Source: Tellurirhabdus rosea
GTDB lineage: Bacteria > Bacteroidota > Bacteroidia > Cytophagales > Spirosomataceae
Assembly (NCBI RefSeq): GCF_026278345.1
Contig: NZ_CP111085.1
Location: forward strand, 3,303,501-3,367,500
Direction of reading: 5' to 3'
DNA length: 64,000 nt
Positions 32,870-42,182 of the stretch are shown here, piece after piece. Position numbers and translations under genes: made by a program. The notes beneath the pieces are model-generated. The model did no database searches. It was not told the DNA's origin and saw only the letters and a program-made list of their open reading frames with translations. The first letter of the stretch is position 1, and every line of letters begins with the position of its first letter.

Positions 32870-34045
32870 ATGAAACAGAGCATTTACAGCCCGGCTTTTT
32901 TTCTTCTTTGCCTCAGCTCCTTTCTCTTTTTTGCCAGCTTCAACATGCTCATTCCGGAGCTGCCGGGCTATCTCAGCAGTTTGGGCGGAGCCGAGTACAA
33001 AGGATACCTCATTGCTTTGTTTACCCTCACCGCCGGACTCTCCCGGCCGTTCAGCGGGCGGCTGACAGACACCATCGGCCGGGTGCCGGTGATGGCGTTT
33101 GGATCGCTGGTCTGTTTTGTCTGCGGCTTTCTGTATCCCCTGTCCCATACGGTTTTTGCCCTGCTGCTGCTGCGGCTCGTGCATGGCTTCTCGACGGGCT
33201 TCAAACCAACCGGAACCTCGGCGTACGTCGCGGATATTGCGCCCGACGAGCGGAGAGGCGAAGCCATGGGCGTGCTCGGACTGAGTGGCAGTGTCGGCAC
33301 GGCTTTCGGCCCCGCCATCGGTAGCTGGATGACGGCTCACTTCGGCCTGAACGCGCTTTTTTATACGTCCTCGGCCCTGGCGCTGCTGTCCATTCTGGTT
33401 TTGCTGACGATGAAGGAAACGCTGCCGCGCAAAGTGCCGTTTCGTTTTGGGTTGCTGAAAATCAGCCGCCGCGACATCTTTGAGCCGGATGTGGTGGCTC
33501 CTTCGCTGGTGACGTTCCTCAATTCGTTCAGTTTTGGCGCCGTGATCACGCTGGCCCCTGACTTCAGCGAACACCTGAATATGGGCAACAAGGGCCTTTT
33601 CTTTACCGTTTTTACGCTCTCTTCGCTGGGGGTACGGTTTGTCGCGGGCAAAATTTCGGATCGCTACGGGCGGCGGCCCGTGCTGCGGATTGCGTCGGGT
33701 TTACTGACGGCCGCCATGCTGACCCTGGCATTTTCCAATTCCGTTTTTCTTTTTCTGACCGGCGCCGTGCTGTTTGGCCTGTCGATGGGAATCTATTCGC
33801 CTACCGTGCAGGCGTGGACGGTGGACCTGAGTACGCCGCTGAACCGGGGAAGGGCGCTGGCAACCATGTACATTGCTTTGGAGGCCGGAATTGGCCTCGG
33901 GGCGTACCTTTCCGCCGAAGTTTATGACAACACGCCGAGTCGCTTTCTGCTTACATTCTGCCTGATTTCCGCTTTTTCCGCGCTGGCGCTGGCTTATCTG
34001 ATGACCCGATGGGGCCTTCCGGGCAAGACAAATGAGCCTGTCTGA
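32870..34045 (+). CDS. MFS transporter
   Basis: A 391-aa polytopic protein with about twelve hydrophobic segments. Between TM2 and TM3 is GRLTDTIGRVPVMAFG, the MFS signature loop, with a second copy in the C-terminal half (GKISDRYGRRPVLRIASG). The first half also has a typical LRLVHGFSTGFKPTGTSAYV. The fold fits drug-efflux or sugar-type major facilitators; the substrate cannot be predicted. Start ATG 32870. It stands directly downstream of the tRNA-Pro terminator copy and has no obvious partner genes. Confidence 0.88.
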   Translation: MKQSIYSPAFFLLCLSSFLFFASFNMLIPELPGYLSSLGGAEYKGYLIALFTLTAGLSRPFSGRLTDTIGRVPVMAFGSLVCFVCGFLYPLSHTVFALLLLRLVHGFSTGFKPTGTSAYVADIAPDERRGEAMGVLGLSGSVGTAFGPAIGSWMTAHFGLNALFYTSSALALLSILVLLTMKETLPRKVPFRFGLLKISRRDIFEPDVVAPSLVTFLNSFSFGAVITLAPDFSEHLNMGNKGLFFTVFTLSSLGVRFVAGKISDRYGRRPVLRIASGLLTAAMLTLAFSNSVFLFLTGAVLFGLSMGIYSPTVQAWTVDLSTPLNRGRALATMYIALEAGIGLGAYLSAEVYDNTPSRFLLTFCLISAFSALALAYLMTRWGLPGKTNEPV

Positions 34046-34446
34046 GAACCCAAATCATGTTTGACAGACACAAATATGACCGGGTGAGAGGCGAAAACTG
34101 AAAAATAACATTTCTGTTTTGCGGGCATGCAGTCCAATCACCAAAAAGTTACTTAAGGAAGCCGATCAAAGAGTAATTTGTTAGTAAACAGCGCTTTATT
34201 GAAATGTCTGTAAAAGAAAGGGAGTTAATTTGCGTATTGGTAAAATTATATTTTAGCAAAAATATTTACAGATTTTATAAAAATTTGATCTTACCCCTTG
34301 CGTATTTTCAGGGAGAAAATTGATAATTTTGTAAGAGGTTCCGTCATATGCCTGACGAAATTTTATTTCAAATAAACAAAGCAGACTGAAATTTTCGCTT
34401 TATTTACAACAAAAATCAGTTTCAATTTAACCCTACAGTAAGTTCA
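34046..34446 (+). other. AT-rich intergenic region before the exbB operon (401 bp)
   Basis: No credible gene and no word-repeat hairpin. Markedly more AT-rich than its surroundings. It carries the promoter at 34298-34331 and a roughly 115-nt 5' leader. An unannotated small RNA or further regulatory sites cannot be excluded. Confidence 0.55.
34298..34331 (+). promoter_or_regulatory. Probable promoter of the exbB-exbD-exbD-tonB operon
   Basis: TTG (34298-34300), a 23-nt spacer, then TAATTTTG (34324-34331), an exact TAnnTTTG match. The spacer is at the long end of the accepted range. Confidence 0.5.
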
Positions 34447-35283
34447 ATGAAAACACAAACTCCAACCCCAGCACCAGCTAAAGCAGCAGCTCCCAAAGCC
34501 AAGAAGTCGGGCGGCCTGAATCCGGTGTTTGTTATTCCCATTCTGTTTGTAGTGGCCGTTCTCGCCTACATGTTCATCTTCGGTGACGGCAGCCACTTCC
34601 AGGGCGGTAACAACGAAAATCAGCCGCTGGCGGGAGACTATTTTGGTATTGTGTACAAGGGGGGGCCGATTGTACCCATTCTGTTCACTTGTTTCTTGAT
34701 CGTATTGGTATTTTCAATCGAGCGTTTCTTCACGATCGGCCGGGCGAACGGATCTGGTTCTATCGATGAGTTTGTACGCAAGGTGAAGAGCATGCTCGAC
34801 CGCAACGAGATTGAAGCTGCCATCAAAGAGTGCGACCGCCAGAAAGGTTCAGTAGGTAACGTTGTTAAGACGGCCCTGCTGAAGTACCAGCAACTGACGA
34901 CCGACAACGAACTGAACAAAGAGCAAAAACTGGCTGCTCTGCAGAAAGAAGTAGAAGAGGCGACCTCTCTGGAACTGCCGATGCTGGAAAAGAACCTGAC
35001 CATCATCGCTACGCTGGCTTCGGTATCTACGCTGGTAGCTCTGCTCGGTACGGTATTGGGTATGATCCGCGCCTTCTCAGCGATGGGTGCATCAGGTCAG
35101 CCGGATACGGCCGCTCTGTCAACGGGTATCTCAGAAGCCCTTGTAAACACGGCCCTCGGTATCGGTACGGCTGCTATCGCAACCATCATGTACAGCTACT
35201 TCACGAGCCGCATCGATGAACTGACTTACAACATCGACGAGATCGGTCTGAGCATCCAGCAGAACTTTGCTGCTCACAATTAA
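34447..35283 (+). CDS. exbB: MotA/TolQ/ExbB proton channel protein
   Basis: A 278-aa inner-membrane protein. It has a Pro/Ala/Lys-rich N-terminus (about residues 4-22), TM1 at about 24-42 (VFVIPILFVVAVLAYMFIF) and TM2 at about 70-90. After a cytoplasmic helical stretch come TM3/TM4, with the family signature LASVSTLVALLGTVLGMIRA. With the two ExbD proteins and TonB downstream it should form the proton-driven motor that powers TonB-dependent outer-membrane transport. The extra N-terminal TM is common in Bacteroidota ExbB. First gene of the operon. Confidence 0.92.
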   Translation: MKTQTPTPAPAKAAAPKAKKSGGLNPVFVIPILFVVAVLAYMFIFGDGSHFQGGNNENQPLAGDYFGIVYKGGPIVPILFTCFLIVLVFSIERFFTIGRANGSGSIDEFVRKVKSMLDRNEIEAAIKECDRQKGSVGNVVKTALLKYQQLTTDNELNKEQKLAALQKEVEEATSLELPMLEKNLTIIATLASVSTLVALLGTVLGMIRAFSAMGASGQPDTAALSTGISEALVNTALGIGTAAIATIMYSYFTSRIDELTYNIDEIGLSIQQNFAAHN

Positions 35284-35328
35284 TGTTTACAGGTTGCGTT
35301 TATAAGTAACGATTTTAACCAGTAAAAC

Positions 35329-35958
35329 ATGCCTGTAGTAAAACCTAAACGGTCCAGTCCGGCTATGGACATGACGGCCATGTGTGACGTAGCGTTCCTG
35401 CTGCTGACCTTCTTTATCTTGACGGCTCAGTTTCGTGCGCAGGAAGCAGCTCCGATCAACCCGCCGTCCTCCATTTCCGGTATAAAAGTGCCCGACAAGG
35501 ACATCATGGTGATCAGCCTTGACGGACAGGGTAAAGTCTACTTTGGGATTGACAACCAGCAGCACCGTATCGCAATGCTTGACAACATTGCCGGTGTTTA
35601 TGGACTGTCGTTCACCGAAACTGAAAAGAAGAAGTTCGCCATCCTGCCGAACATCGGTTTTCCGGTTAACCAGCTGAAGTCGTTTCTGGCGTTGGATACC
35701 GAAAAGCAAAAAGAGGTTAAACAGCCGGGTATTCCTGTTGACTCAACAGCCAATATCCAGACTAACCAGCTTGCTCAGTGGATCTACAACGCCCGGAAGG
35801 CCAACCCGGATCTCCGGATTGCCATCAAAGGCGATAACGTGGCCAAGTTTCCGAGCTTTAAGAATGTAATGGGCGCTCTGCAGTCCCAGAACATCAACAA
35901 GTTCAACCTGGTGACGGGTACGGAAGCGCCGCCGGCCGGCTGGTCGCAAAGCGAGTAA
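35329..35958 (+). CDS. exbD: ExbD/TolR protein, longer form
   Basis: A 209-aa single-TM protein (VAFLLLTFFILTAQ, about 21-36) with the proton-path Asp20 in MTAMCDVAFLL. The periplasmic domain (about 45-195) is longer than in standard ExbD and includes an insert around residues 75-130. It is co-directional with exbB, with a 45-nt gap. It likely forms the ExbB-ExbD complex, perhaps together with the second ExbD that follows; having two ExbD paralogues side by side is usual in this phylum. Confidence 0.9.
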   Translation: MPVVKPKRSSPAMDMTAMCDVAFLLLTFFILTAQFRAQEAAPINPPSSISGIKVPDKDIMVISLDGQGKVYFGIDNQQHRIAMLDNIAGVYGLSFTETEKKKFAILPNIGFPVNQLKSFLALDTEKQKEVKQPGIPVDSTANIQTNQLAQWIYNARKANPDLRIAIKGDNVAKFPSFKNVMGALQSQNINKFNLVTGTEAPPAGWSQSE

Positions 35959-36000
35959 CCAATCACTAAATCATTTCGAACGCCTAAAATTTAACGAACA

Positions 36001-36525
36001 ATGGCAGCAATCGAAACCGGTGGTGGTGGTGGTAAACACGATGGTGGTAAAGTCCGCAGTAAAAAAGCGTCGACCCGGATCGATATGACTCCGATGGTTG
36101 ACCTTGGCTTCCTGCTGATCACCTTCTTTATCCTCGCTACTACCCTGAGCAAACCGTCTTCAATGACACTGAACGTGCCGGACAAGACGGAGAAGATCGA
36201 GACCGAGCCGCTGAAATCGTCAAAAGTAATGACTGTCTTCCTGGGCAAATTTGACCAGGTCCATTACATTGTCGGTAAAGCAGCCAGCGAAGATCCGGAA
36301 CTCAAAACTGCCCGCGCAGGACAGGAGGTCCGGGATGCTATTCTCCAGGCGAAAGCCCAGATTGGTCAGGACTTTGTCGTCGTGATCAAACCGACAAAAG
36401 AAGCCACCTACAAAAACATGGTGGATATTCTGGACGAAATGGCAATCACGAAAACAAAGCGTTACGCGCTTGTGGACATGTTGACCCCCGATGAGGAAAA
36501 ACTGATTGCCGACAAGCTGAAGTAA
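36001..36525 (+). CDS. exbD: ExbD/TolR protein, second paralogue
   Basis: A 174-aa protein with a Gly/Lys/His-rich N-terminal tail (residues 6-22), a single TM (GFLLITFFILATTL, about 36-50) and the channel Asp34 in RIDMTPMVDLGF, closer to the classical ExbD motif than the first paralogue. The C-terminal domain ends in VDMLTPDEEKLIADKLK. Downstream tonB starts 12 nt after the stop. The two ExbDs may form a hetero-oligomer, which is inference. Confidence 0.92.
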   Translation: MAAIETGGGGGKHDGGKVRSKKASTRIDMTPMVDLGFLLITFFILATTLSKPSSMTLNVPDKTEKIETEPLKSSKVMTVFLGKFDQVHYIVGKAASEDPELKTARAGQEVRDAILQAKAQIGQDFVVVIKPTKEATYKNMVDILDEMAITKTKRYALVDMLTPDEEKLIADKLK

Positions 36526-36537
36526 TCTAAAATCACC

Positions 36538-37368
36538 ATGGCAGAAGTAACAACATACGAGGGAACACTGGATGATATCGTGTTCAACAATCGTAACAAA
36601 GCGTATGGTGCCTACACATTACGGAAAACTTACCCAACGACGATCTATCGGTCCGTAATCATCGGCTCCGCACTGTTCCTCCTGGGTATGGCTTCTCCGA
36701 CCATTATCTCGGTTCTGACTCCGGAAGAGAAGGAAGAAGTAATGGTCGAAGTAGACCTGATGAAAGTAGCTCCGCCGCCCATTGACCCGAACGAACCCCC
36801 ACCGCCGCCACCGCCGCCGGTTGAGCTTCCGAAGGTCAATACGGTTAAATTCCTTCCGCCGGAAGTAAAGCCGGACGAGGAGGTACCCGAAGAAACGCCG
36901 CCGCCGACAGTTGAAGAACTGAAGGAGGCCGTTGCCGCCGAAAAAACGCAGGAAGGTGACCCCAACGCGGAAGAAGTCATCGCCGCTCCGGAAGAAACCG
37001 CCGGCCCGACGAAAGTCGAAGCCGCCGTGGAAGTAGCTCCCAAGAAAGACGATGAAATCTTCACCGTCGTTGAACAGCAGCCGGAGTTTCCGGGTGGTCA
37101 GTCGGCGATGTATGCCTGGTTGGGCAAGAACATTCGCTACCCGGCCGCCGCTTCGCGGGCTAACGTTTCAGGCCGCGTGTTCGTCAGCTTCGTTGTCAAC
37201 ACCGACGGTTCGATTCAGGACGTTCAGGTTCTGAAAGGACTTGGTTTCGGAACGGACGAAGAAGCCCAGCGCGTGGTAAAGCAGATGCCGAAATGGCGTC
37301 CCGGTAAGCAGTCCGGTCGCGCGGTACGTGTGAAGTATAACCTGCCAATCAATTTCCAGTTGGAGTAA
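36538..37368 (+). CDS. tonB: TonB energy-transducing protein
   Basis: A 276-aa protein. The N-terminal cytoplasmic part is followed by a TM helix (about 38-60). Then comes a proline/glutamate-rich periplasm-spanning linker: PPPPPPPP near residue 88, then EEVPEETPPPTVEELKEAVA. The C-terminal domain is about 185-276, with PEFPGGQSAMYAWLGKNIRY and GRVFVSFVVNTDGS before the final PINFQLE. This is the Bacteroidota-type TonB C-terminal fold that contacts the TonB box of outer-membrane receptors. With exbB-exbD-exbD upstream, the transduction complex is complete. Confidence 0.95.
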   Translation: MAEVTTYEGTLDDIVFNNRNKAYGAYTLRKTYPTTIYRSVIIGSALFLLGMASPTIISVLTPEEKEEVMVEVDLMKVAPPPIDPNEPPPPPPPPVELPKVNTVKFLPPEVKPDEEVPEETPPPTVEELKEAVAAEKTQEGDPNAEEVIAAPEETAGPTKVEAAVEVAPKKDDEIFTVVEQQPEFPGGQSAMYAWLGKNIRYPAAASRANVSGRVFVSFVVNTDGSIQDVQVLKGLGFGTDEEAQRVVKQMPKWRPGKQSGRAVRVKYNLPINFQLE

Positions 37369-37377
37369 CCGGTTGGC

Positions 37378-37584
37378 ATGGAACGCAGGCAATCACCTGA
37401 CCTGTTGCGGCGTTACCTGAACGTCGTCATGGGTCTGGCCTATACGGGAGGAGGCATCTTTTTGATTGCCTCCTCTCAGTCTTTTGGCCTCTTACCAACC
37501 GGAACCATCCGGACCGTTTTGGCTGTTTTGCTGATAGTCTACGGACTATTTCGCACCTTTCGGGGTTTACAACGCACGTACTAA
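37378..37584 (+). CDS. Small two-TM membrane protein in the tonB operon
   Basis: A 68-aa protein with two predicted membrane helices (NVVMGLAYTGGGIFLIAS and TIRTVLAVLLIVYGLFRTF) and basic ends. It starts 9 nt after tonB, and its stop overlaps the next ATG (TAATG, 37582-37586), so it is surely part of the operon. No family recognised; a small accessory subunit of the TonB motor is one guess, without direct evidence. Confidence 0.72.
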   Translation: MERRQSPDLLRRYLNVVMGLAYTGGGIFLIASSQSFGLLPTGTIRTVLAVLLIVYGLFRTFRGLQRTY

Positions 37585-38519
37585 TGAAGAAAAACTGGAA
37601 ATCGCGGCTGGCGGCTTTGGGCCTGGCCGCTTTGTCGGCCTGTTCTCCGCAGCCCAAGGACAATCCGATTCAGGGCCGGGTGACCATCGCGGCGGACGAG
37701 TCGCTCCAGCCGGTGATTGAATCGATTCGGCGGGCTTACGAAGGAATCTATCCCGATACAAAGTTCGATACGTTGTACCGGCCGGAGCAGCAAGCCGTAG
37801 CGGCGATGCTTCGGGACAGTGCCCGGCTCGTCTTTGCCACCCGGGAACTGAATGCTTCGGAAGTCGCGGTGCTGGCTAAAGAAAAGATCAAGGTCCGCAC
37901 GCAGGTCATTGCGACGGATGCCATTGCCCTCATCGTTGGTAAAAACAATACCGATAGTCTGATTACCATGCCGGAACTGAGCGGGCTGTTTCAGGGGACG
38001 ATCACAAGCTGGTCCCAATTGAAAGGCAGCAACCAGTCCGGGCCGGTGGTGCTGGTGTTTGACAACAGCAATTCGAGCAACCTGAATTTCATGCTTCAGA
38101 AGTTCGGCGTGCAGGATGTCAGCAAACTCAGGCTCTATGCGGTTAACTCAAACCGGGCAGTTATCGATTACGTTCGAACCAATCCAACCGCACTTGGTTT
38201 TATTGGTGTAAACTGGATCAGCGATGGCGACGAACCGCTGACCCGCGAACTGTCGAAGGATCTGCGGGTGATGGGCGTCGCGACGAAGGCAGTTCCGTCG
38301 GCGATCAGTGAATATAAGCAGCCGTTCCAGGCCAACCTGGCTATGCAGGTTTATCCGTTGCGTAGAAAGGTCTATGTTCACAGCCGGGAAGTGCACTCAG
38401 GACTGGGTGGCGGACTGATGACGTATATCATGCGTGGCGAGGGAAGTCTGCTTATTGAAAAAAGCGGTTTGTGGCCTTCGGTGCCATACAATAGGCAAGT
38501 CATTCTTAATAAAAACTAA
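37584..38519 (+). CDS. PstS-like substrate-binding lipoprotein
   Basis: A 311-aa periplasmic binding protein of the PstS/PBP-like superfamily. The signal peptide ends in a lipobox (LAALSACS), so it is probably a lipoprotein. It has IAADESLQPVIESIRRAYEG and LVFDNSNSSNLNFML, a region matching the phosphate-binding loop of PstS relatives, and a late GFIGVNWISDGD. There are no pstC, pstA, pstB or phoU genes nearby; the gene is instead translationally coupled to the tonB operon. A role in TonB-dependent uptake or in sensing is possible, so phosphate binding should not be taken as shown. Confidence 0.75.
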   Translation: MKKNWKSRLAALGLAALSACSPQPKDNPIQGRVTIAADESLQPVIESIRRAYEGIYPDTKFDTLYRPEQQAVAAMLRDSARLVFATRELNASEVAVLAKEKIKVRTQVIATDAIALIVGKNNTDSLITMPELSGLFQGTITSWSQLKGSNQSGPVVLVFDNSNSSNLNFMLQKFGVQDVSKLRLYAVNSNRAVIDYVRTNPTALGFIGVNWISDGDEPLTRELSKDLRVMGVATKAVPSAISEYKQPFQANLAMQVYPLRRKVYVHSREVHSGLGGGLMTYIMRGEGSLLIEKSGLWPSVPYNRQVILNKN

Positions 38520-38525
38520 AAATTT

Positions 38526-38553
38526 TTGTTATTAAGGCAATTTTTTAGTTTTG
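38526..38553 (+). promoter_or_regulatory. Promoter of the TPR protein gene
   Basis: TTG (38526-38528), a 17-nt spacer, then TAGTTTTG (38546-38553): both boxes match. The transcript would start near 38560, about 47 nt before the ATG at 38607, allowing the gene separate expression from the tonB operon. Confidence 0.65.
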
Positions 38554-38606
38554 TATTCTGTTTACCAATAAACCAATCAATAACCTATTTTTCAACCTGA
38601 ATTGGC

Positions 38607-40367
38607 ATGATTTTCAACAAGAAAGCTCTGTTAACAACGGTTGTTGCCGGGATGTTCGGCACCTTCCAGGCGGTGGCACAGGATGCACAGTCGGGCGTTA
38701 AGGACCTGGAGGCCGGACGGTACAATAAGGCTATTCAGACCTTTAACAGCCTCGCCAGCAGCGCTCCTTCAGCCGACAACTATTATTATCTCGGGTTAGC
38801 CAACCTGAAAGCCGGCAATGTGGATGCTGCCAAGCAAGCTTTTGACAAAGGAGCAGCAGCTGACGGCAAAAATCAGATGAACAATATTGGGTTGGCAATG
38901 GTCGCTCTGGCAAAGAAGGATGCGGCTACGGCAAAAAATCTGATCAATGGAGCCCTGAGCGCCACCAAGAACAAGAACCAGGACGTCCTGCTCCGCGCGG
39001 GTGAAGCCTACACGATGTTCGAGGAAGCCGCTGATCCGGCCGAAGCAATCCGTATTCTGGACATTGCGGACAAACTGGATAAGAAAAACCAGAACGCCGA
39101 AATCGAAATGGCGCTCGGTGACGCTTATATGGTGAAGAACGATGGCGGTAACGCCGTCAGCAAGTACGAAAATGCGCTGATGATTAGCCCAAACAGTGCG
39201 GAGGCTAACTATAAAATCGGTAAGATTTTCCTGCGGGGTAAAAACTACCCGAAAGCGCAGGAGTACTACGAAAAGGCAATCGCCGCTGATCCTGAGTTCG
39301 CTCCGACCTACGAAGATCTCGCAGAGGCTTTCTTTGGTTCACGGGCTTACAAAACGGCCGCTCGGAACATGGATACCTACATCCAGAAAAGCCAGACGAC
39401 CGACGTAGACAAGCTGCTGCGTTCGGCCCAGTTCGACTTTCTGGCCGGTGACAACATGCGGGCGATCCAAAAGCTTGACGCGCTGAAAGGCAAAGTGAAC
39501 AACCCCGTTATCAACCGGATCTACGGTTGGGCTTACAACAACATGGGTAAGTACAACGAGGCAATCCAGAGCCTGACGACGTTCATTCAGGAAGCTCCGA
39601 ACAAAGTTATCGGAGACGACTATAAGTTTTTGGGACGCGCCTATGGCCAGCAGGGAACGCCGGAAGGAGACTCACTGCAGATCGTTTACCTGGAAAAGGC
39701 CGCTCCGCAGGATTCAACGGAAAACCTGTATCGCGAAATCGGGAAGACCTATTTCAACCAGAAGAAGTTTGACAAAGCGGCGGTGGCTTATCAGCAGGCG
39801 ATCCAGTACGATACGGCCAAAGCAACGTCGAACGACTACTTCCAGCTGGGCTACTCGAACTACTTCGTGATGAACAAACTGCTGCGCGACATGAGCACGG
39901 CCGGTGCGGACACCACGGCGCTCAACCAGCAGAAGCAGCAGTACTACCAGGGCGCTGACATGGCGTTTGCCAAAGTGAACCAGATCTCCAAAGACTGGGC
40001 TCCGGGTTACTACTGGCGCGCACAGACGAACTACTTTGCCTATCCGCGTGAGCAGGCCCTGAATACGGGTGTTGCTGTGCCGCACTACGAGAAGTACCTC
40101 GAAGTAGCCAACACGGAGATCGCCGCGGATGCCGCCAAGAAGGAGCAGTACAAAAAGAACATGATGACGGCGTACAAGTTTCTGGCCCAGTATTACACCA
40201 GCAAAAACGACGCTGTCAAAGCCAGAGATTATCTGCAGAAAGCTTCCGAGCTTGACCCTGCCGATGTCGATGTTCAGAATGCACTGAATCCCAAAGCGGC
40301 CAAACCGGCTGCCCCGGCAGCTAAGCCTGCGGCTCCTAAAAAGCCCGCGGCAAAACCGACGAAATAA
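38607..40367 (+). CDS. Exported TPR protein
   Basis: A 586-aa periplasmic or outer-membrane-associated protein. The signal peptide is about residues 1-25 (LLTTVVAGMFGTFQAVAQ). The body is made of about 10-12 tetratricopeptide repeats; clear units include KYENALMISPNSAEANYKIG and EYYEKAIAADPEFAPTYEDL. The C-terminal 40 residues are an Ala/Lys/Pro-rich tail (AKPAAPKKPAAKPTK), perhaps a cell-wall or DNA-like polyanion contact. TPR proteins in this position follow tonB clusters in other Cytophagales; a scaffold role is plausible but unproven. Ends at a strong terminator. Confidence 0.85.
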   Translation: MIFNKKALLTTVVAGMFGTFQAVAQDAQSGVKDLEAGRYNKAIQTFNSLASSAPSADNYYYLGLANLKAGNVDAAKQAFDKGAAADGKNQMNNIGLAMVALAKKDAATAKNLINGALSATKNKNQDVLLRAGEAYTMFEEAADPAEAIRILDIADKLDKKNQNAEIEMALGDAYMVKNDGGNAVSKYENALMISPNSAEANYKIGKIFLRGKNYPKAQEYYEKAIAADPEFAPTYEDLAEAFFGSRAYKTAARNMDTYIQKSQTTDVDKLLRSAQFDFLAGDNMRAIQKLDALKGKVNNPVINRIYGWAYNNMGKYNEAIQSLTTFIQEAPNKVIGDDYKFLGRAYGQQGTPEGDSLQIVYLEKAAPQDSTENLYREIGKTYFNQKKFDKAAVAYQQAIQYDTAKATSNDYFQLGYSNYFVMNKLLRDMSTAGADTTALNQQKQQYYQGADMAFAKVNQISKDWAPGYYWRAQTNYFAYPREQALNTGVAVPHYEKYLEVANTEIAADAAKKEQYKKNMMTAYKFLAQYYTSKNDAVKARDYLQKASELDPADVDVQNALNPKAAKPAAPAAKPAAPKKPAAKPTK

Positions 40368-40389
40368 GGATGATTTCTGAATAAATGAG

Positions 40390-40420
40390 TAAGGGCTGCC
40401 AACGGTAGCCCTTATTTTTT
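40390..40420 (+). terminator. Terminator of the TPR gene
   Basis: TAAGGGCTGCC pairs with GGTAGCCCTTA (40390-40414) with one G-U pair, then a T-run (40415-40420). Confidence 0.88.
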
Positions 40421-40485
40421 GGTCCATAAAGAAACCTGTTGATAAATACTTACTAAATTCTTCATCTATTTAGGGTTAACAATCG

Positions 40486-40493
40486 TAATTTTG
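40486..40493 (+). promoter_or_regulatory. Possible -7 box of adk
   Basis: TAATTTTG, an exact TAnnTTTG match, 33 nt before the adk start at 40527. No -33 TTG at the expected distance. Confidence 0.42.
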
Positions 40494-40526
40494 TACAAAA
40501 TCCCGCATGTACACTTATTACCGTCT

Positions 40527-41105
40527 ATGTTAAACCTTGTACTGTTTGGCCCACCGGGTGCTGGCAAAGGCACGCAAAGTGAAAAGTTAATTGACAAGTA
40601 CCAGTTAGTCCATCTTTCGACCGGCGACCTGCTGCGTTCACAGATTGCCGCCCAGACAGAACTGGGATTACGGGCAAAGGCGTTGATGGATCAGGGCGTT
40701 CTGGTTCCCGACGAAGTTGTTATCGGTATGATTGACAGTAAATTACGGGAAAACCAGGCCGCGGCCGGATTCATCTTCGATGGGTTTCCCCGTACGGTTC
40801 GCCAGGCGGAAGCGCTGGACGATCTGCTGAGTCAGTACAACGAACAGATCACGGTGATGGTGGCGCTGGAAGTAGATCAGGAAGAACTGACCAAACGACT
40901 GCTACTGCGTGGACAGTCATCCGGCCGGCCGGACGACCAGAATGAAGAGCTGATCCGGCGGCGCGTATCGGAGTATAATGAAAAAACGACTCCGGTTGCA
41001 GGCTACTACCAACAGCAGGGAAAATACGTAGGAATCAACGGTATTGGGGATATCGAAGATATTTTTCAAACCATTAGTAACGAAATTGAAAAGCGACACT
41101 CCTGA
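40527..41105 (+). CDS. adk: Adenylate kinase
   Basis: A 192-aa enzyme interconverting ATP + AMP and two ADP. The P-loop GPPGAGKGTQ is at residues 8-17; the AMP-binding LSTGDLLRS and FDGFPRTVRQAEAL and the LRGQSSGRPDD lid region are present. It lacks the long zinc-finger lid insert, so it is the short-lid form. The start is ATG 40527 (MLNLVLFGPPG), with an upstream in-frame ATG rejected because it precedes the family N-terminus. obgE follows with a short gap. Confidence 0.96.
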   Translation: MLNLVLFGPPGAGKGTQSEKLIDKYQLVHLSTGDLLRSQIAAQTELGLRAKALMDQGVLVPDEVVIGMIDSKLRENQAAAGFIFDGFPRTVRQAEALDDLLSQYNEQITVMVALEVDQEELTKRLLLRGQSSGRPDDQNEELIRRRVSEYNEKTTPVAGYYQQQGKYVGINGIGDIEDIFQTISNEIEKRHS

Positions 41106-41141
41106 CAGGAGTCTGTGTGAGGAGCGGTTGTTTTGAGGAGT

Positions 41142-42143
41142 ATGGGATCAAACTTTATTGACTACGTTAAGATCAATTGCCGATCGGGGGCCGGTGGAGC
41201 CGGTTCGATGCACTTCCGGCGGGAAAAACACGTTCCCAAAGGAGGCCCTGACGGTGGAGACGGTGGTCGGGGCGGGCATATCATTCTGAAAGGAAATGCA
41301 CAGCTTTGGACCCTTTTGCATTTAAAATACCAGAAACACATCCGGGCGGAAAACGGAAAAGCCGGTGAAGGCGGCCGCCGCACGGGTGCCCAGGGAAGTG
41401 ACGTCATTCTGGAGGTGCCTCTGGGGACCATTGCCAAAAATCCGGAAACGGGTGACCAGTTGGCCGAAGTAACCGAAGACGGACAGGAGATCATCCTGTT
41501 TAGCGGCGGTCGCGGCGGCCTGGGCAATGACCATTTCAAGAGTGCAACGCAGCAAACGCCCTACTATGCCCAGCCCGGCGAGCCCGGTCAGGAAGAGTGG
41601 GTGATTCTGGAACTGAAGCTGCTTGCCGATGTCGGGCTGGTAGGCTTTCCGAATGCGGGAAAGTCGACACTGCTGTCGGTAATGTCAGCGGCGCGCCCGG
41701 AGATTGCGGACTATCCGTTTACAACGCTGGTTCCCAATCTGGGGGTGGTTGCCTACCGTGATTTCAAGTCGTTCGTCATGGCGGACATTCCGGGAATTAT
41801 TGAAGGGGCCTCGCAGGGCAAGGGCTTGGGACTCCGGTTTTTACGTCATATTGAACGGAACTCGGTTTTATTATTTCTGATTCCGGCTACCGCTGAGGAT
41901 ATCCGGGCCGAGTACAATACATTGCTAAACGAATTACATCAGTACAATCCTGAACTAATGGATAAACGCCGCTTGCTGGCGATATCCAAATGCGATTTGG
42001 TCGAAGAGACCGAATCCCTTAAAGACAATCTGCCGGCTGATCTGCCTGTGCTTTTCATTTCGGCAGTCCAGCAGCGTGGTATTCAGGAGTTGAAAGATCA
42101 GATTTGGCTAGCTTTGAACGAGTCGGCCTCAGTGATGGATTGA
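41142..42143 (+). CDS. obgE: GTPase Obg
   Basis: A 333-aa essential GTPase involved in 50S ribosome assembly and stress response. The N-terminal Obg domain (about 1-157) is glycine-rich, with [14 protein letters not shown] and [13 protein letters not shown]. The G domain begins [15 protein letters not shown] (G1), with DIPGIIEGA (G3) and SKCDL (G4). The bacterial C-terminal OCT extension is absent or very short, as in other Bacteroidota. Start ATG 41142, supported by a GAGGAG Shine-Dalgarno-like sequence at 41135-41140, which is unusual in this phylum; a TTG 9 nt upstream is less likely. Confidence 0.95.
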   Translation: MGSNFIDYVKINCRSGAGGAGSMHFRREKHVPKGGPDGGDGGRGGHIILKGNAQLWTLLHLKYQKHIRAENGKAGEGGRRTGAQGSDVILEVPLGTIAKNPETGDQLAEVTEDGQEIILFSGGRGGLGNDHFKSATQQTPYYAQPGEPGQEEWVILELKLLADVGLVGFPNAGKSTLLSVMSAARPEIADYPFTTLVPNLGVVAYRDFKSFVMADIPGIIEGASQGKGLGLRFLRHIERNSVLLFLIPATAEDIRAEYNTLLNELHQYNPELMDKRRLLAISKCDLVEETESLKDNLPADLPVLFISAVQQRGIQELKDQIWLALNESASVMD

Positions 42144-42182
42144 TGTTTGGTTTTTTATCAGCAATGATCGGCGGCTAAGGCC

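Noticed and set aside
34046-34446. A possible riboswitch or small gene in the long AT-rich gap.
   Set aside because: No recognisable aptamer core or coding signal; only a promoter could be supported.
37584-38519. A phosphate-transport locus, because of the PstS-like protein.
   Set aside because: No pstC, pstA, pstB or phoU nearby; the gene is coupled to the tonB operon.
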